Assembly: GCA_036501825.1 (NCBI GenBank) | Contig: DASXZP010000027.1 | Location: 186,001-250,000 of the forward strand | Origin: JAFECT01 sp036501825 | Lineage (GTDB): Bacteria > Pseudomonadota > Alphaproteobacteria > Caulobacterales > Caulobacteraceae | Direction: 5' to 3' | DNA: 64,000 bases | Shown: positions 1 through 9,096 of the stretch, piece by piece | How the letters are laid out: the number at the start of each line of letters is the position of its first letter | How positions within the stretch are numbered: position 1 is the stretch's first letter | Notes under the pieces: model-generated | Seen by the model: only the letters and a program-made list of their open reading frames with translations | Databases searched by the model: none | What the model was told of the DNA's origin: nothing | Position numbers and translations under genes: made by a program

Positions 1-16
1 TGTGCCTGCGGCGCTG

Positions 17-110
17 ATGAAAGAGGCGCGGGCGGCGCCGCACGCGTTTCTCCCCCAAATCGATTGCCCACATCTCCCTCCCTGCCCTCCCTCCATCGAG
101 GAGGGAGGGT
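17..110. repeat. Intergenic hairpin repeat, family E, copy 1
   Basis: This GC-rich stretch ends in a hairpin (CCCTCCCTCC ATCG aggagggaggg). It resembles 34377-34540: both share a GCGCGGGCGGCGCCG block, then CGATTGCC, then the terminal hairpin. It probably continues beyond the left edge of the window. It lies behind the 3' end of the minus-strand flavoprotein gene and may act as a terminator there. Confidence 0.5.
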
Positions 111-125
111 TCACATGAGGGAGTT

Positions 126-1529
126 CTAAATCCGAAGCTCCGCGTCCGGACTGTCGCTCTCAACACCCGCCCGCACATCCGTTCCGCGTTCACCGTCCAG
201 GGCCGACAAGGTGTCCGCGATCTGCATCGCCTGCACCCGGATGTCCGGCACGGCGATGACTTCCCAGAAGGCGCCGCGGGTGGCGGGGCCGATGGCGAAC
301 AGGCGTGGTTGTACTCGTCCGAACGCGTCGTGTACGCGCAGCGCCGCGTCCACCTCGATGCCCTGTTTCAACACGTCGGGCTTGGCGACGCCGGCATTGA
401 ACAGTTGCGTCAGCAGCGGATCGCCCGCGCGCGTCACGTCCATGTCCGGCCCGGTGCAGTTGACCAGCCAGGGCGCCCTCAGCGTCCGCGTCGCGCGCGC
501 GCCGCGCGGGCGCACCGTCACGGTCATGGCCTCGCCGTCGCGCGCCGCCGAAACCAGCTTGCCCGCCAGCACGTCCAGCCGCCCGTCGACGCGCAGCCGC
601 GCCAGCCGGGTGGCGACCTTGGGCGCGATGCGATGGCGGTGAATGTCCCACCAGGGCCGCAGATGACGCAGGAAGCGGCGCTTCTCCTCGGTGGTCATCC
701 GTGTCCAGAGCAACTGGCCGTGCGGCCGCAGCTCATCCATCAGCCGGCCCCACGGGGTCGAGGCCGCATCGGCCCGAAACGCGTTCAGCATCACCGACAG
801 GCGCCCGTGCCGGGGCGCCTCGTGGTGGACGTGGGCCTGCACCGCGTCGTGCGGCTGGGGCAAAAGCCCGCGCCGCGAAACGATCGTTGCGCGACCGCGC
901 CAGCCGCGCCTTTCCAGCTCGAGCAGGGCGTCGACCGCGGTCAGCCCCGATCCCATCAGGATCACGTCGTCACTGAGGCCGACCCGGTCCAGCGCGCCCG
1001 CCGCCCACGGATTTTCCACGTAACGCGGTGAACCGCTCGCGCCCTGCGCCTCGGCCGGCGTCGCCGGCGGGATGTTGCCGAGCGCAAGCACGGCCGCGTC
1101 GGCGTTCAGTTCGACGCCGGATTCCATCCGCGCCGTGGCGCCATTGGCGTCCGCCTCCAGCGCCACCGCCTGGCCTGCGCGGCGCACGAAACGTCCAGGC
1201 GCGGCCGCCGCTTCCGTACGCAGCGTGTCGGAGAGATAGGCGCCGTAGGTGGTGCGCCGTGCGAACCCGTCCGCGTCGGCGTCGTCCGGCGCGTGCTGCG
1301 CCAGCCAGTCGGTGAAATGGGTCGGCGTGCAGGCCAGCGCGCTCATCCGGCTCGCGCGCACGTTCAGCACATTGGCCTCGCCGTGGCCGGCGTAGGCGAT
1401 GCCGCGGCCGAAGACGCCGCTGCGTTCGACCAGGACCACCTGGGCGGAGGTCCGCTTCAGGAGCTGGATAGCCAGGGCGACGCCCGAGAACCCGGCGCCG
1501 ATGACGAGGATCTTACGACGCTCCGCCAT
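126..1529 (-). CDS. FAD/NAD(P)-binding protein (flavoprotein)
   Basis: The protein is a cytoplasmic flavoprotein of about 467 residues. A Rossmann dinucleotide-binding motif, GAGFSG, lies at residues 11-16, directly after a short basic N-terminus. A second nucleotide-binding stretch (LMGSGLTAVDAL) is in the middle, and a C-terminal AIGPATRG-type segment closes the FAD site. This matches the FAD-NAD(P)-binding family often annotated as a HI0933/lysine-ornithine-monooxygenase-like oxidoreductase. The substrate is unknown. I chose the start at 1529 because AGGAG lies 5 bases upstream; a longer reading to 1574 lacks such a site. It is divergent from trpF with no obvious functional link. Confidence 0.8.
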   Translation of the reverse strand: MAERRKILVIGAGFSGVALAIQLLKRTSAQVVLVERSGVFGRGIAYAGHGEANVLNVRASRMSALACTPTHFTDWLAQHAPDDADADGFARRTTYGAYLSDTLRTEAAAAPGRFVRRAGQAVALEADANGATARMESGVELNADAAVLALGNIPPATPAEAQGASGSPRYVENPWAAGALDRVGLSDDVILMGSGLTAVDALLELERRGWRGRATIVSRRGLLPQPHDAVQAHVHHEAPRHGRLSVMLNAFRADAASTPWGRLMDELRPHGQLLWTRMTTEEKRRFLRHLRPWWDIHRHRIAPKVATRLARLRVDGRLDVLAGKLVSAARDGEAMTVTVRPRGARATRTLRAPWLVNCTGPDMDVTRAGDPLLTQLFNAGVAKPDVLKQGIEVDAALRVHDAFGRVQPRLFAIGPATRGAFWEVIAVPDIRVQAMQIADTLSALDGERGTDVRAGVESDSPDAELRI

Positions 1530-1647
1530 CTCAACTCCTATCAATCCAGTAGACATTAGCCTAACCCCAACCACCGCTCAACTGGAATTCACGAAACCGT
1601 TGGGGGCAGCCTTGCTTTTCTGTGGAAACCCACCGACCTCAGCGCCC

Positions 1648-2298
1648 ATGCCCGCGCCCGCGACCGCCAAAATCTGCGGCTTGAGTACGCCTGAGGCCGT
1701 GAAAGCGGCCCTCGACGGCGGGGCGACCCACGTGGGGTTCGTGTTTTTCCCGGCCAGCCCGCGCAATCTCGACCCCGAAACCGCCGCCCGCTTGGCTGCG
1801 CCCGCCCGGGGCCGGGTCAGGGTTTGCGCGGTGACGGTGGACCCGACCGACGCGGAGCTCGACGTCATCGCCAAGGTCCTGGCTCCCGACCTGATCCAGG
1901 TCCACGGCCGCGAGGACCCTGGCCGCGTGCGCGCCATCGCTGGGCGCACTGGCGTCGGGGTGATTAAGGCCCTGCCGGTCTCCGAGGCCTCGGACCTCGA
2001 CGCCGCCCAGGCCTTCGACGGGGTCGCCGACCACCTGATGTTCGACGCCAGGCCCCCCAGGGACGCCACCCGCCCAGGCGGGGTGGGGGCCAGTTTCGAC
2101 TGGGCGCTGCTGACAGGCCGCCGGTTTTCTCGGCCCTGGTTCCTGGCCGGCGGGCTCGATCCCTGGAACGTCGGCGAGGCCGTGACCCAGTCCGGCGCCC
2201 CGATCGTGGACGTTTCCTCTGGCGTGGAGCGGGGGCCCGGCCTAAAAGACCCCGCCCTGATTTCGGCCTTTCTCGAGGCTGTGAAGCGCATCCGCTAG
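1648..2298 (+). CDS. trpF: Phosphoribosylanthranilate isomerase
   Basis: TrpF converts N-(5-phosphoribosyl)anthranilate to carboxyphenylamino-deoxyribulose phosphate, the third step from chorismate to tryptophan. The 216-residue protein has the family's N-terminal KICGL signature with the catalytic Cys at residue 10. The TIM-barrel stretches HVGFVFF, SPR, LIQVHG and FLAGGLDPWNV follow, and the catalytic-acid region VDVSSGVE is near the end. The frame is open upstream of 1648, but similarity to TrpF begins only at this ATG. It is first in the trpF-trpB-trpA-accD-folC run, 16 bases before trpB. Confidence 0.95.
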   Translation: MPAPATAKICGLSTPEAVKAALDGGATHVGFVFFPASPRNLDPETAARLAAPARGRVRVCAVTVDPTDAELDVIAKVLAPDLIQVHGREDPGRVRAIAGRTGVGVIKALPVSEASDLDAAQAFDGVADHLMFDARPPRDATRPGGVGASFDWALLTGRRFSRPWFLAGGLDPWNVGEAVTQSGAPIVDVSSGVERGPGLKDPALISAFLEAVKRIR

Positions 2299-2314
2299 TG
2301 CGGCGGCGGAGCGT

Positions 2315-3547
2315 TTGAGGACCGTTGCGTTGAGCTCTCCCCAAAAATCGAACGCCTATGCGTGGCCCGACGAGCATGGCCGCTTCGGCGACTACGGCGG
2401 CCGCTACGTCGCCGAGACTCTGATGCCGCTGGTGCTCGAGCTCGAGCGTGAGTACGCCGCGGCCAAGGCCGATCCGGCCTTCCAAAGCGAACTCGACAGC
2501 TTCCTGAAGCACTATGTCGGCCGCCCCAGCCCGCTCTATTTCGCCGAGCGTCTGACCGACCACGCCGGCGGCGCGAAAATCTACTTCAAGCGCGACGAGC
2601 TCAATCACACCGGCGCGCACAAGATCAACAACTGTATGGGCCAGATCCTGCTGGCCCGCCGCATGGGCCGCACGCGCATCATCGCCGAGACGGGCGCCGG
2701 TCAGCACGGCGTCGCGTCCGCCACCGTCTGCGCGCGCTTCGGCCTGCCGTGTGTGGTCTACATGGGCGCCACCGACGTCGAGCGGCAGTCGCCCAACGTG
2801 TTCCGCATGAAGCTGCTGGGCGCCGAGGTGATCCCGGTGACGTCGGGCACGGGCACGCTGAAGGACGCCATGAACGAGGCGCTACGTGACTGGGTCACCA
2901 ACGTCGAGAACACCTACTACATCATCGGCACCGCGGCGGGTCCGCATCCGTATCCCGAACTGGTGCGCGACTTCCAATCAGTGATCGGCCGCGAAGCGCG
3001 CGAGCAGATCTTCGAAGCCGAAGGCCGCCTGCCCGACGCGCTGGTCGCTGCGATCGGCGGCGGCTCCAACGCCATCGGTCTGTTCCATCCCTTCATCGGC
3101 GACGAAGGCGTGCGCCTGGTCGGCGTCGAAGCGGCGGGCCACGGCATTCCGAGTGGCCAGCACGCGGCGTCGCTCACCGGCGGGCGCCCCGGCGTCCTGC
3201 ACGGCAACAAGACCTACCTGCTGCAGGACAAGGACGGTCAGATCATCGACGCGCACTCGATCTCGGCCGGCCTCGACTATCCCGGCATCGGGCCTGAGCA
3301 CGCGCACCTGCACGACACCGGCCGCGCCGAGTACGTCTCCGCCACCGACGAGGAGGCGCTGGAGATGTTCCAGCTCTGCGCCAAACTCGAAGGCATCATT
3401 CCTGCACTGGAGCCGGCGCATGCGCTGGCCCGGACCCTCGATCTGGCCAAGGACATCGGCAAGGGCGGGATCGTGGTGATGAACATGTGCGGACGCGGCG
3501 ACAAGGACATCTTCGCCGTGGCCGAGCGCCTGGGGGTCAAGCTTTGA
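2315..3547 (+). CDS. trpB: Tryptophan synthase beta chain
   Basis: TrpB condenses indole with L-serine to make tryptophan, using pyridoxal phosphate, in an alpha2-beta2 complex with TrpA. The 410-residue protein has the PLP lysine in NHTGAHKINN (K103), the ETGAGQHG loop and the phosphate-binding GGGSNAIG. The length is normal. The start appears to be a TTG at 2315; other starts within the next few codons are possible because the first 15 residues are variable in the family. The stop overlaps the start of the small membrane ORF that precedes trpA, suggesting coupled translation. Confidence 0.96.
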   Translation: MRTVALSSPQKSNAYAWPDEHGRFGDYGGRYVAETLMPLVLELEREYAAAKADPAFQSELDSFLKHYVGRPSPLYFAERLTDHAGGAKIYFKRDELNHTGAHKINNCMGQILLARRMGRTRIIAETGAGQHGVASATVCARFGLPCVVYMGATDVERQSPNVFRMKLLGAEVIPVTSGTGTLKDAMNEALRDWVTNVENTYYIIGTAAGPHPYPELVRDFQSVIGREAREQIFEAEGRLPDALVAAIGGGSNAIGLFHPFIGDEGVRLVGVEAAGHGIPSGQHAASLTGGRPGVLHGNKTYLLQDKDGQIIDAHSISAGLDYPGIGPEHAHLHDTGRAEYVSATDEEALEMFQLCAKLEGIIPALEPAHALARTLDLAKDIGKGGIVVMNMCGRGDKDIFAVAERLGVKL

Positions 3548-3666
3548 CGGTCACCCGACAACCTTTCGTGTGGATGCTCCTGATGCTGGGCGCCGGTGTT
3601 GCGGCGTTTTGCGCGACCGTCATCGCCGCGAACTACGGCGTCGAGTTCAGGATTCCGCGCCTATGA
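3544..3666 (+). CDS. Putative 40-residue membrane microprotein between trpB and trpA
   Basis: This short frame begins at a TTG whose last two bases are the first two of the trpB stop (TTGA overlap) and ends with a TGA embedded in the trpA start (ATGA overlap). It exactly fills the trpB-trpA gap. The predicted peptide starts MTVTRQPFVW and continues as a single strongly hydrophobic stretch (residues 8-29, about MLLMLGAGVAAFCATVIAA), followed by a short tail ending in FRIPRL. That fits a single-span inner-membrane peptide. I know of no family. Coupled overlaps on both sides argue for real translation; an internal ATG at 3574 could also be used. The frame could still be accidental. Confidence 0.5.
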   Translation: MTVTRQPFVWMLLMLGAGVAAFCATVIAANYGVEFRIPRL

Positions 3667-4490
3667 ACCGACTGGACCGGCGGTTCGCCGCCCTGAAGGC
3701 TGAGAACCGCGCCGCCTTCGTGGCCTATGTCATGGCGGGCGACCCCGACACCGAGACCGCCTTCGAGATCCTGAAGGGTCTGCCCGGCGCAGGCGCCGAC
3801 GTGATCGAGCTCGGCTTCCCCTTCTCCGACCCCATGGCCGAGGGTCCGCCGATCCAGCGTGCCTCGCTGCGGGCGCTCAAAGCCGGGATGACGCTCAGCG
3901 GAACCCTCGACCTGGTGCGGCGCTTCCGAAAGGGGGACGCGGAAACGCCGGTCGTCATGATGGGCTACCTCAACCCCTTGCTCACCCCCGGTCTCGAGGC
4001 CTTCGCCCGCGACGCCGCCGAGGCGGGTGTTGACGGGTTGATCGTCGTTGACTGTCCGCCCGAGGAGGCCGACCCTCTGGCCGACGCGCTTGATTCCGTG
4101 GGGATTTCCCTGATCCGCCTGGCCACCCCCACCACCGACGACCATCGCCTGAAGACGGTGGTCAAGCGCACCTCCGGCTTCGTCTATTACGTCTCCGTGG
4201 CCGGGGTGACCGGGGTGAAGGAGGCCGACGCCGACCTCATCGCCCCTGCCGTGGCACGGGTGCGGGCGGCCTCGGGTCTGCCGGTGGCGGTGGGCTTCGG
4301 CATCAAGACCCCCGAGCGGGCGGCCGAGGTGGCCCGCGTCGCCGACGCCGCGGTGGTGGGTTCGGCCCTGGTCGAACGGATCGCGGAAGCGTTATCGGAC
4401 GGGGGCTCTCCGGCCGCGAAAGTGCTGGAAACGGCAGGCGCTTTGGCTAAGGCTGTGCGCTCCGCACGACTCGCGGCGGCGGAGGCCTGA
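3663..4490 (+). CDS. trpA: Tryptophan synthase alpha chain
   Basis: TrpA splits indole-3-glycerol phosphate to indole, which passes through a tunnel to TrpB. The 275-residue TIM barrel has the catalytic Glu in ADVIELGFPFSDPMAEGP, the catalytic Asp in LIVVDCPPEE, the loop YYVSVAGVTG, and the phosphate-binding GFGIKTPE. The start is the ATG at 3663, which overlaps the preceding small ORF's stop. A longer open frame back to 3570 has no family similarity. It is followed by accD after 5 bases. Confidence 0.96.
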   Translation: MNRLDRRFAALKAENRAAFVAYVMAGDPDTETAFEILKGLPGAGADVIELGFPFSDPMAEGPPIQRASLRALKAGMTLSGTLDLVRRFRKGDAETPVVMMGYLNPLLTPGLEAFARDAAEAGVDGLIVVDCPPEEADPLADALDSVGISLIRLATPTTDDHRLKTVVKRTSGFVYYVSVAGVTGVKEADADLIAPAVARVRAASGLPVAVGFGIKTPERAAEVARVADAAVVGSALVERIAEALSDGGSPAAKVLETAGALAKAVRSARLAAAEA

Positions 4491-4495
4491 CGGGC

Positions 4496-5515
4496 ATGGC
4501 CGTGTCCGACAAGTACGACGAAGCGAAGGGCGGCAAACGGGGCAAGCCCGAGAAGCCGCAGCGCCCGGCCCGCCCGGCCCGGGACAGTGCGCCCGCCGTC
4601 GACGCCTCCGACCCTGACGCGCCTGCGGGCAAGACTCCCGGAGACCGCCGTGAGCGTGGCGGCTGGCTGGCCAAGATCGCGCCGGGCGTGCGCAAGGCCT
4701 TCGCCAAGCGCGACACCCCCGAAAACCTCTGGGTCAAATGCCCCGACACCGGGGAGATGATCTATCGCCCCGACCTGGAAGCCGCGTTGTGGGTCACCCC
4801 CGCCGGGCGCCACATGCGCATCGGCTCGGAACTGCGCTTCCGCTACACCTTCGACGACGGCCGGTGGGAAGCGATCGACACCCCCGACGCGCCGGAAGAC
4901 CCGCTCGACTTCTTCGACGGCCGTCCCTACCGCGAACGCCTGTCCACCGCGCGCAAGACCACCGGCGCCAAGGACGCGATGGCGATCGGCTACGGCACGA
5001 TCCGCGACGTTCCCGCCGTGGTGCTGGTGCAGGACTTCGCCTTCATGGGCGGCTCGCTCGGCATGGCCGCCGGCGAAGGCTTCATCCGCGCGGCGGAAGA
5101 GGCGGTCAAGCGCGGCGTGCCGATGGTCTGTTTCACCGCCGCGGGCGGCGCGCGCATGCAGGAAGGCGCCCTGTCGCTGATGCAGATGGCGCGCACCACT
5201 CTGGCCATTCAGGAACTGAAGAAGGCGCGCCTGCCTTACGTCGTGGTGCTGACCGACCCGACCACCGGCGGCGTCACCGCGTCCTATGCCATGCTCGGCG
5301 ATGTGCAGCTGGCGGAGCCCGGCGCGCTGATCGGTTTCGCCGGCCAGCGCGTGATCGAACAGACCATCCGCGAGACGTTGCCCGCCGGCTTCCAGCGCTC
5401 CGAATATCTGGTGGAAAAAGGCATGGTCGACCGCGTCGTCCTGCGCCACGAAATCCCCCACGTCCTGGGCGCCATCCTCTCCATGCTGATGAGCGGCAAA
5501 CGCGCGGCGGCTTAG
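4496..5515 (+). CDS. accD: Acetyl-CoA carboxylase carboxyltransferase subunit beta
   Basis: AccD works with AccA to transfer CO2 from biotin-BCCP to acetyl-CoA, making malonyl-CoA for fatty acid synthesis. The 339-residue protein opens with about 75 residues rich in Lys, Pro and Ala that are absent from the E. coli protein. The crotonase-like carboxyltransferase core follows, with DFAFMGGSLGMAAGE, AAGGARMQEG and TDPTTGGVTASYA. The region that forms a four-Cys zinc ribbon in E. coli AccD keeps only C82 (LWVKCPDTGEM), a loss also known in alphaproteobacterial homologues. GGAGG lies 10 bases before the start. Position between trpA and folC is conserved in related bacteria. Confidence 0.95.
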   Translation: MAVSDKYDEAKGGKRGKPEKPQRPARPARDSAPAVDASDPDAPAGKTPGDRRERGGWLAKIAPGVRKAFAKRDTPENLWVKCPDTGEMIYRPDLEAALWVTPAGRHMRIGSELRFRYTFDDGRWEAIDTPDAPEDPLDFFDGRPYRERLSTARKTTGAKDAMAIGYGTIRDVPAVVLVQDFAFMGGSLGMAAGEGFIRAAEEAVKRGVPMVCFTAAGGARMQEGALSLMQMARTTLAIQELKKARLPYVVVLTDPTTGGVTASYAMLGDVQLAEPGALIGFAGQRVIEQTIRETLPAGFQRSEYLVEKGMVDRVVLRHEIPHVLGAILSMLMSGKRAAA

Positions 5516-5524
5516 CCCCCTCTC

Positions 5525-5670
5525 CGCTCATCCCCGCGAAAGCGGCGACCCAGGTGTTTTCCTTCAAACCGAGCGAATGTTTGGGTGGAATGAGTTGGCT
5601 ACGCTGATGGCGGCGACCTCAAATAGGAACAAAAAAAGCCTGGATCCCCGCGTTCGCGGGGACGAGCGGA
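5525..5670. repeat. Paired inverted hairpin repeat, family B, copy 1
   Basis: The accD-folC gap begins with CTCATCCCCGCGAAAGCGG and ends with its rough inverted partner at 5641-5669, which contains a perfect hairpin (CCCCGCG TT CGCGGGG, 5646-5661). A doublet of inverted palindromes about 140 bases apart is the architecture of REPIN-type elements. A related copy is at 45243-45371. When translated, such elements give the spurious IPAKAxTQ-like peptides often seen in alphaproteobacterial annotations. Confidence 0.6.
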
Positions 5671-5679
5671 ATAAGTGAA

Positions 5680-6996
5680 GTGACCGATCGTCTTCTCCCC
5701 GTCGACCGGACGCTCGAGCGCCTGAAGGCGTTGCACCCAAAGGCGATCGACCTGTCGCTCGACCGCATGCGGCGCCTGCTCGACGATCTCGGCCATCCCG
5801 AACGCAAGCTGCCGCCGGTGATCCACGTCGCCGGCACCAACGGCAAGGGCTCGACGGTCGCGTTCATCCGCGCCATCGCCGAGGCGGCGGGCCTGCGCGT
5901 GCACGTCTACACCTCGCCCCACCTGGTGCGCTTCGCCGAACGCATCCGCCTCGCCGGTAGACTGATCGACGACGATCAACTGTCCTCGATCCTCGACCAC
6001 GTCGAGAGCGTGAACGCCGGCAAGCCGGTCACCTTCTTCGAGGTCACCACCGCCGTCGCCCTCGTCGCCTTCGCCCAAACCCCCGCCGACCTGTGCATTC
6101 TCGAGGTCGGCCTGGGCGGCGTGCTCGACGCCACCAATGTCGTCGACAAACCCGCGGTCGCGGTCATCGCGCCCGTCGATATCGACCATCGCGAATTCCT
6201 CGGCGACACCGTCGAGCTGATCGCCGCGGAGAAAGCCGGCATCCTCAAGCGCGACGCTCCCGGCGTCATCGGCCGCCAATCCGAAGCCGCGCTGGAGGTC
6301 ATCGAAGCCGCCGCGCGGCGCTTCTCAGCCCCGCTCACGGTCATGGGCCGCGACTTCGATGCGTGGGCGGAACGCGACGGCCTGGTGTTCCAGGGCGTTG
6401 ACCGCCTGCTCGACCTGCCGCGCCCCGCGCTCGCCGGCGCGCATCAGTTCGACAACGCCGGCCTCGCCGTCGCCGCGATCCTGAAACTCAACCATCCGCG
6501 CATCGACGAGGCCGCCATCGCCGCCGGCCTGAAATCCGCGACCTGGCCCGGGCGCCTGCAACGCATCAGCGACGGCGACTTCGGCGCCCGCGCCAAAGCC
6601 GCCGACGCCGAACTGATCCTCGACGGCGGCCACAACCCCCACGCCGCCCGCGCGCTGGCCCGCGCCCTCGAAGACAAGAACGCTCGCGACCCGCGCCCGC
6701 TCGTGCTGGTCTGCGGCATGCTGAAAACCAAAGACCCCGACGCCTTCTTCGCGGCGCTGGCGCCGCTCGCGCCGCGGGTATTCACCGTCCCCTTCGAAGG
6801 CGAAGCCGTCATCCCGCCGGTCGCCCTCGCCGCCGCCGCCCGCGCCCAAGGCCTCGCCGCGGGCGCGTGCCCAGACCTCGACCAAGCCCTCGACCGCGCC
6901 CTCGCGTCCGCGGCACGCCCCCGCGTGGTGATCTGCGGGTCGCTCTATCTCGCGGGTGAAGTGCTGGCGCGTTCACCCGAGACTTGGCCGGTCTGA
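5680..6996 (+). CDS. folC: Bifunctional dihydrofolate synthase / folylpolyglutamate synthase
   Basis: FolC adds L-glutamate to dihydropteroate and then further glutamates to folates, an ATP-dependent ligation in the Mur-ligase superfamily. The 438-residue protein has the P-loop VAGTNGKGSTVAFI, the folate-binding region VYTSPHLVRFAERI, LGGVLDATNVV, and the C-terminal ligase motif LILDGGHNPHAARALA. The start is a GTG at 5680 that follows the repeat directly and has no strong ribosome-binding site. It ends 19 bases before the convergent kinase gene. Confidence 0.94.
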   Translation: MTDRLLPVDRTLERLKALHPKAIDLSLDRMRRLLDDLGHPERKLPPVIHVAGTNGKGSTVAFIRAIAEAAGLRVHVYTSPHLVRFAERIRLAGRLIDDDQLSSILDHVESVNAGKPVTFFEVTTAVALVAFAQTPADLCILEVGLGGVLDATNVVDKPAVAVIAPVDIDHREFLGDTVELIAAEKAGILKRDAPGVIGRQSEAALEVIEAAARRFSAPLTVMGRDFDAWAERDGLVFQGVDRLLDLPRPALAGAHQFDNAGLAVAAILKLNHPRIDEAAIAAGLKSATWPGRLQRISDGDFGARAKAADAELILDGGHNPHAARALARALEDKNARDPRPLVLVCGMLKTKDPDAFFAALAPLAPRVFTVPFEGEAVIPPVALAAAARAQGLAAGACPDLDQALDRALASAARPRVVICGSLYLAGEVLARSPETWPV

Positions 6997-7015
6997 GGTC
7001 GCCGCACCGCTTCAA

Positions 7016-8971
7016 CTAGCCGCCGTCGATCACGTCGCGGACGCGGTTGGCCAGTTGTTCGAAGGTGAAGGGCTTGGAGAGCAGGTGAACGCCCGCGTCC
7101 AGGCGGCCGTGGTGGACGATGGCGTTCTTTGAATAGCCGGTGGTGTAGAGCACCTTCAGGTCCGGCCGCATGCGGTTGGCTTCGTCGGCGAGTTGGCGGC
7201 CGCTGGCGCCGGGCAGCACGACGTCGGTAAACAGCAGGTCCACCCGTTGGTCGCTCGCGATGATCGCCAGCGCCGACTGCGCGTCCGTCGCCTCGATGAC
7301 GCCATAGCCGAGCTCGGTCAGGCTCATGACGCTGAACTTGCGAACGGAGTCGTTGTCCTCGACCACCAGCACCACCTCGCCCTCGCTGCCGGCCGGATAG
7401 CTGGCGGCGGGAACCGTCTCGGGTTCATGCTCGCCGTGATGGCGCGGGAAATAGAGCTTCACCGTCGTGCCTTCTCCTGGTTCGCTATAGATGGTGATGT
7501 GGCCGTTCGATTGCTTGACGAAACCATAGACCATGCTGAGGCCAAGGCCGGTGCCTTGTCCCGCTTCCTTGGTGGTGAAAAACGGTTCGAAGACGCGCTC
7601 CAACGCCTCCTTGGAGATACCGGACCCCGTGTCCGTCACCGCCACGACGACATACTGGCCCACGGTGACTTCTGAATCCCTCGCGACATAGCTTTCGTCG
7701 AGATAGGTGTTCGCCGTTTCGATGGTCAGCTTGCCGCCGTTGGGCATGGCGTCGCGGGCGTTCACCGCGAGATTGAGGATCGCGCTCTCCAGCTGATTTT
7801 GGTCGACTTCGATCTTCCAGAGCCTCGGCGACAACACGCTTTCCAGTTCGACCTGTTCGCCGAGCGTCCGATGCAGCAGATCGCTCATCGTGCGAACCAG
7901 CAGATTGAGATCGGCCGGCGTCGGATGCAGCGGCTGTTTGCGCGAAAACGCCAGCAGCCGCGCGGTCAAGCCCGCCGCGCGGCTCGCGGCGTGCAGCGAC
8001 ATATCGGCGGCGCGTGAAATGCGCACCTCGTCCGCGGGCTTGCTGCGCTTGATCGTCTCCAACCCGCCGATGATGACGGTCAGCAGGTTGTTGAAGTCGT
8101 GCGCGACGCCGCCGGTCAGCTGGCCCACCGCCTCCATTTTCTGCGATTGGAACAACGCCTCGCGCGCCTTCCTCAATTCCTCTTCGGCTTCGCGGCGTTC
8201 GGTGATGTCGCGGGTGATCTTGGCGAAGCCTATGACCTGGTCCGCGTCGTCGCGGACCGCATCGAGCACCGCGTTCGCCCAGAAGCGGCTGCCGTCCTTG
8301 CGCACCCGCCAACCTTCGGTTTCAAAGCGGCCTTCGCGCGCCGCCGTCTCCAGGGCGTTCGCGGGAACCCCCGCCCCCTGATCCTCGTCGGTGTAGAAGC
8401 GGCCGAAATGTTCGCCGATGATCTCCGCCGCCGTATAGCCCTTGATCCGTTCGGCCCCGCGGTTCCAACTGCTGACGCGACCTTCCCGGTCGAGCATGTA
8501 GATGGCGTAGTCGCTGACGCCCTGGACCAGCAGGCGGAACTGTTGCTCGCTCTGTTGCAGCGCCTCCTCGGCCAGTTTGCGCTCGGTGAGGTCGCGGGTG
8601 ATCTTGGCGAAGCCGACCAGTTCGCCATCCTGTCCCCGGATCGGGTCGATCACCACGTGCGCCCAGAACCGCGTGCCGTCCTTGCGCACCCGCCAACCCT
8701 CGCCTTCGAAGCGGCCGTTGTCGGAGGCGAGCTTCAGGTTCCGTTGCGGCATGCCGGCCTGGCGATCCGGCTCGGTGTAGAACTGGGAGTAATGGCGCCC
8801 GATGATCTCGTCGCGGGAATAGCCCTTGAACCGCTGGGCCCCCGGGTTCCAGCTCGACACCACGCCGGACGGGTCGAGCATGTAAATGGCGTAGTCCGTG
8901 ATCGACTCGACGAGGAGCCGGTAGCGCGCGTTTTCGGACTGTTCGGACCCGGAGTTCCCGCTGATCGACAT
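7016..8971 (-). CDS. Hybrid sensor histidine kinase (PAS-PAS-HisKA-HATPase-REC)
   Basis: This is a 651-residue cytoplasmic sensor kinase with no membrane segment. Two PAS domains (about 14-130 and 144-258) are close copies of each other: both contain SDYAIYMLD- or TDYAIYMLD-type starts, EGWRVRKDG and GFAKITRDxTER, so they arose by duplication. The HisKA site is GGVAHDFNNLL with phospho-acceptor H291. The ATPase domain (about 390-510) has the N box LNLAVNARDAMPNGG, DTGSGIS and GTGLGLSMVYGF. A C-terminal receiver (about 532-650) has phospho-acceptor D583 in LLFTDVVLPG. The PAS domains may bind a cofactor or ligand; the input is unknown. No cognate regulator is adjacent. It is divergent from the hemerythrin-like gene. 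Confidence 0.92.
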   Translation of the reverse strand: MSISGNSGSEQSENARYRLLVESITDYAIYMLDPSGVVSSWNPGAQRFKGYSRDEIIGRHYSQFYTEPDRQAGMPQRNLKLASDNGRFEGEGWRVRKDGTRFWAHVVIDPIRGQDGELVGFAKITRDLTERKLAEEALQQSEQQFRLLVQGVSDYAIYMLDREGRVSSWNRGAERIKGYTAAEIIGEHFGRFYTDEDQGAGVPANALETAAREGRFETEGWRVRKDGSRFWANAVLDAVRDDADQVIGFAKITRDITERREAEEELRKAREALFQSQKMEAVGQLTGGVAHDFNNLLTVIIGGLETIKRSKPADEVRISRAADMSLHAASRAAGLTARLLAFSRKQPLHPTPADLNLLVRTMSDLLHRTLGEQVELESVLSPRLWKIEVDQNQLESAILNLAVNARDAMPNGGKLTIETANTYLDESYVARDSEVTVGQYVVVAVTDTGSGISKEALERVFEPFFTTKEAGQGTGLGLSMVYGFVKQSNGHITIYSEPGEGTTVKLYFPRHHGEHEPETVPAASYPAGSEGEVVLVVEDNDSVRKFSVMSLTELGYGVIEATDAQSALAIIASDQRVDLLFTDVVLPGASGRQLADEANRMRPDLKVLYTTGYSKNAIVHHGRLDAGVHLLSKPFTFEQLANRVRDVIDGG

Positions 8972-9096
8972 GAAGTTCTGAGGGCCTTTTCGCCGCCGGC
9001 GTTCGCCGATACCGGCGCGTCCGAGGGTCTAACGTACCGTAGGGCGGGTTGGCTCCGCAGCAAAGCCGCGCGGGCCCGGCAAAAATCCCAATCCGT

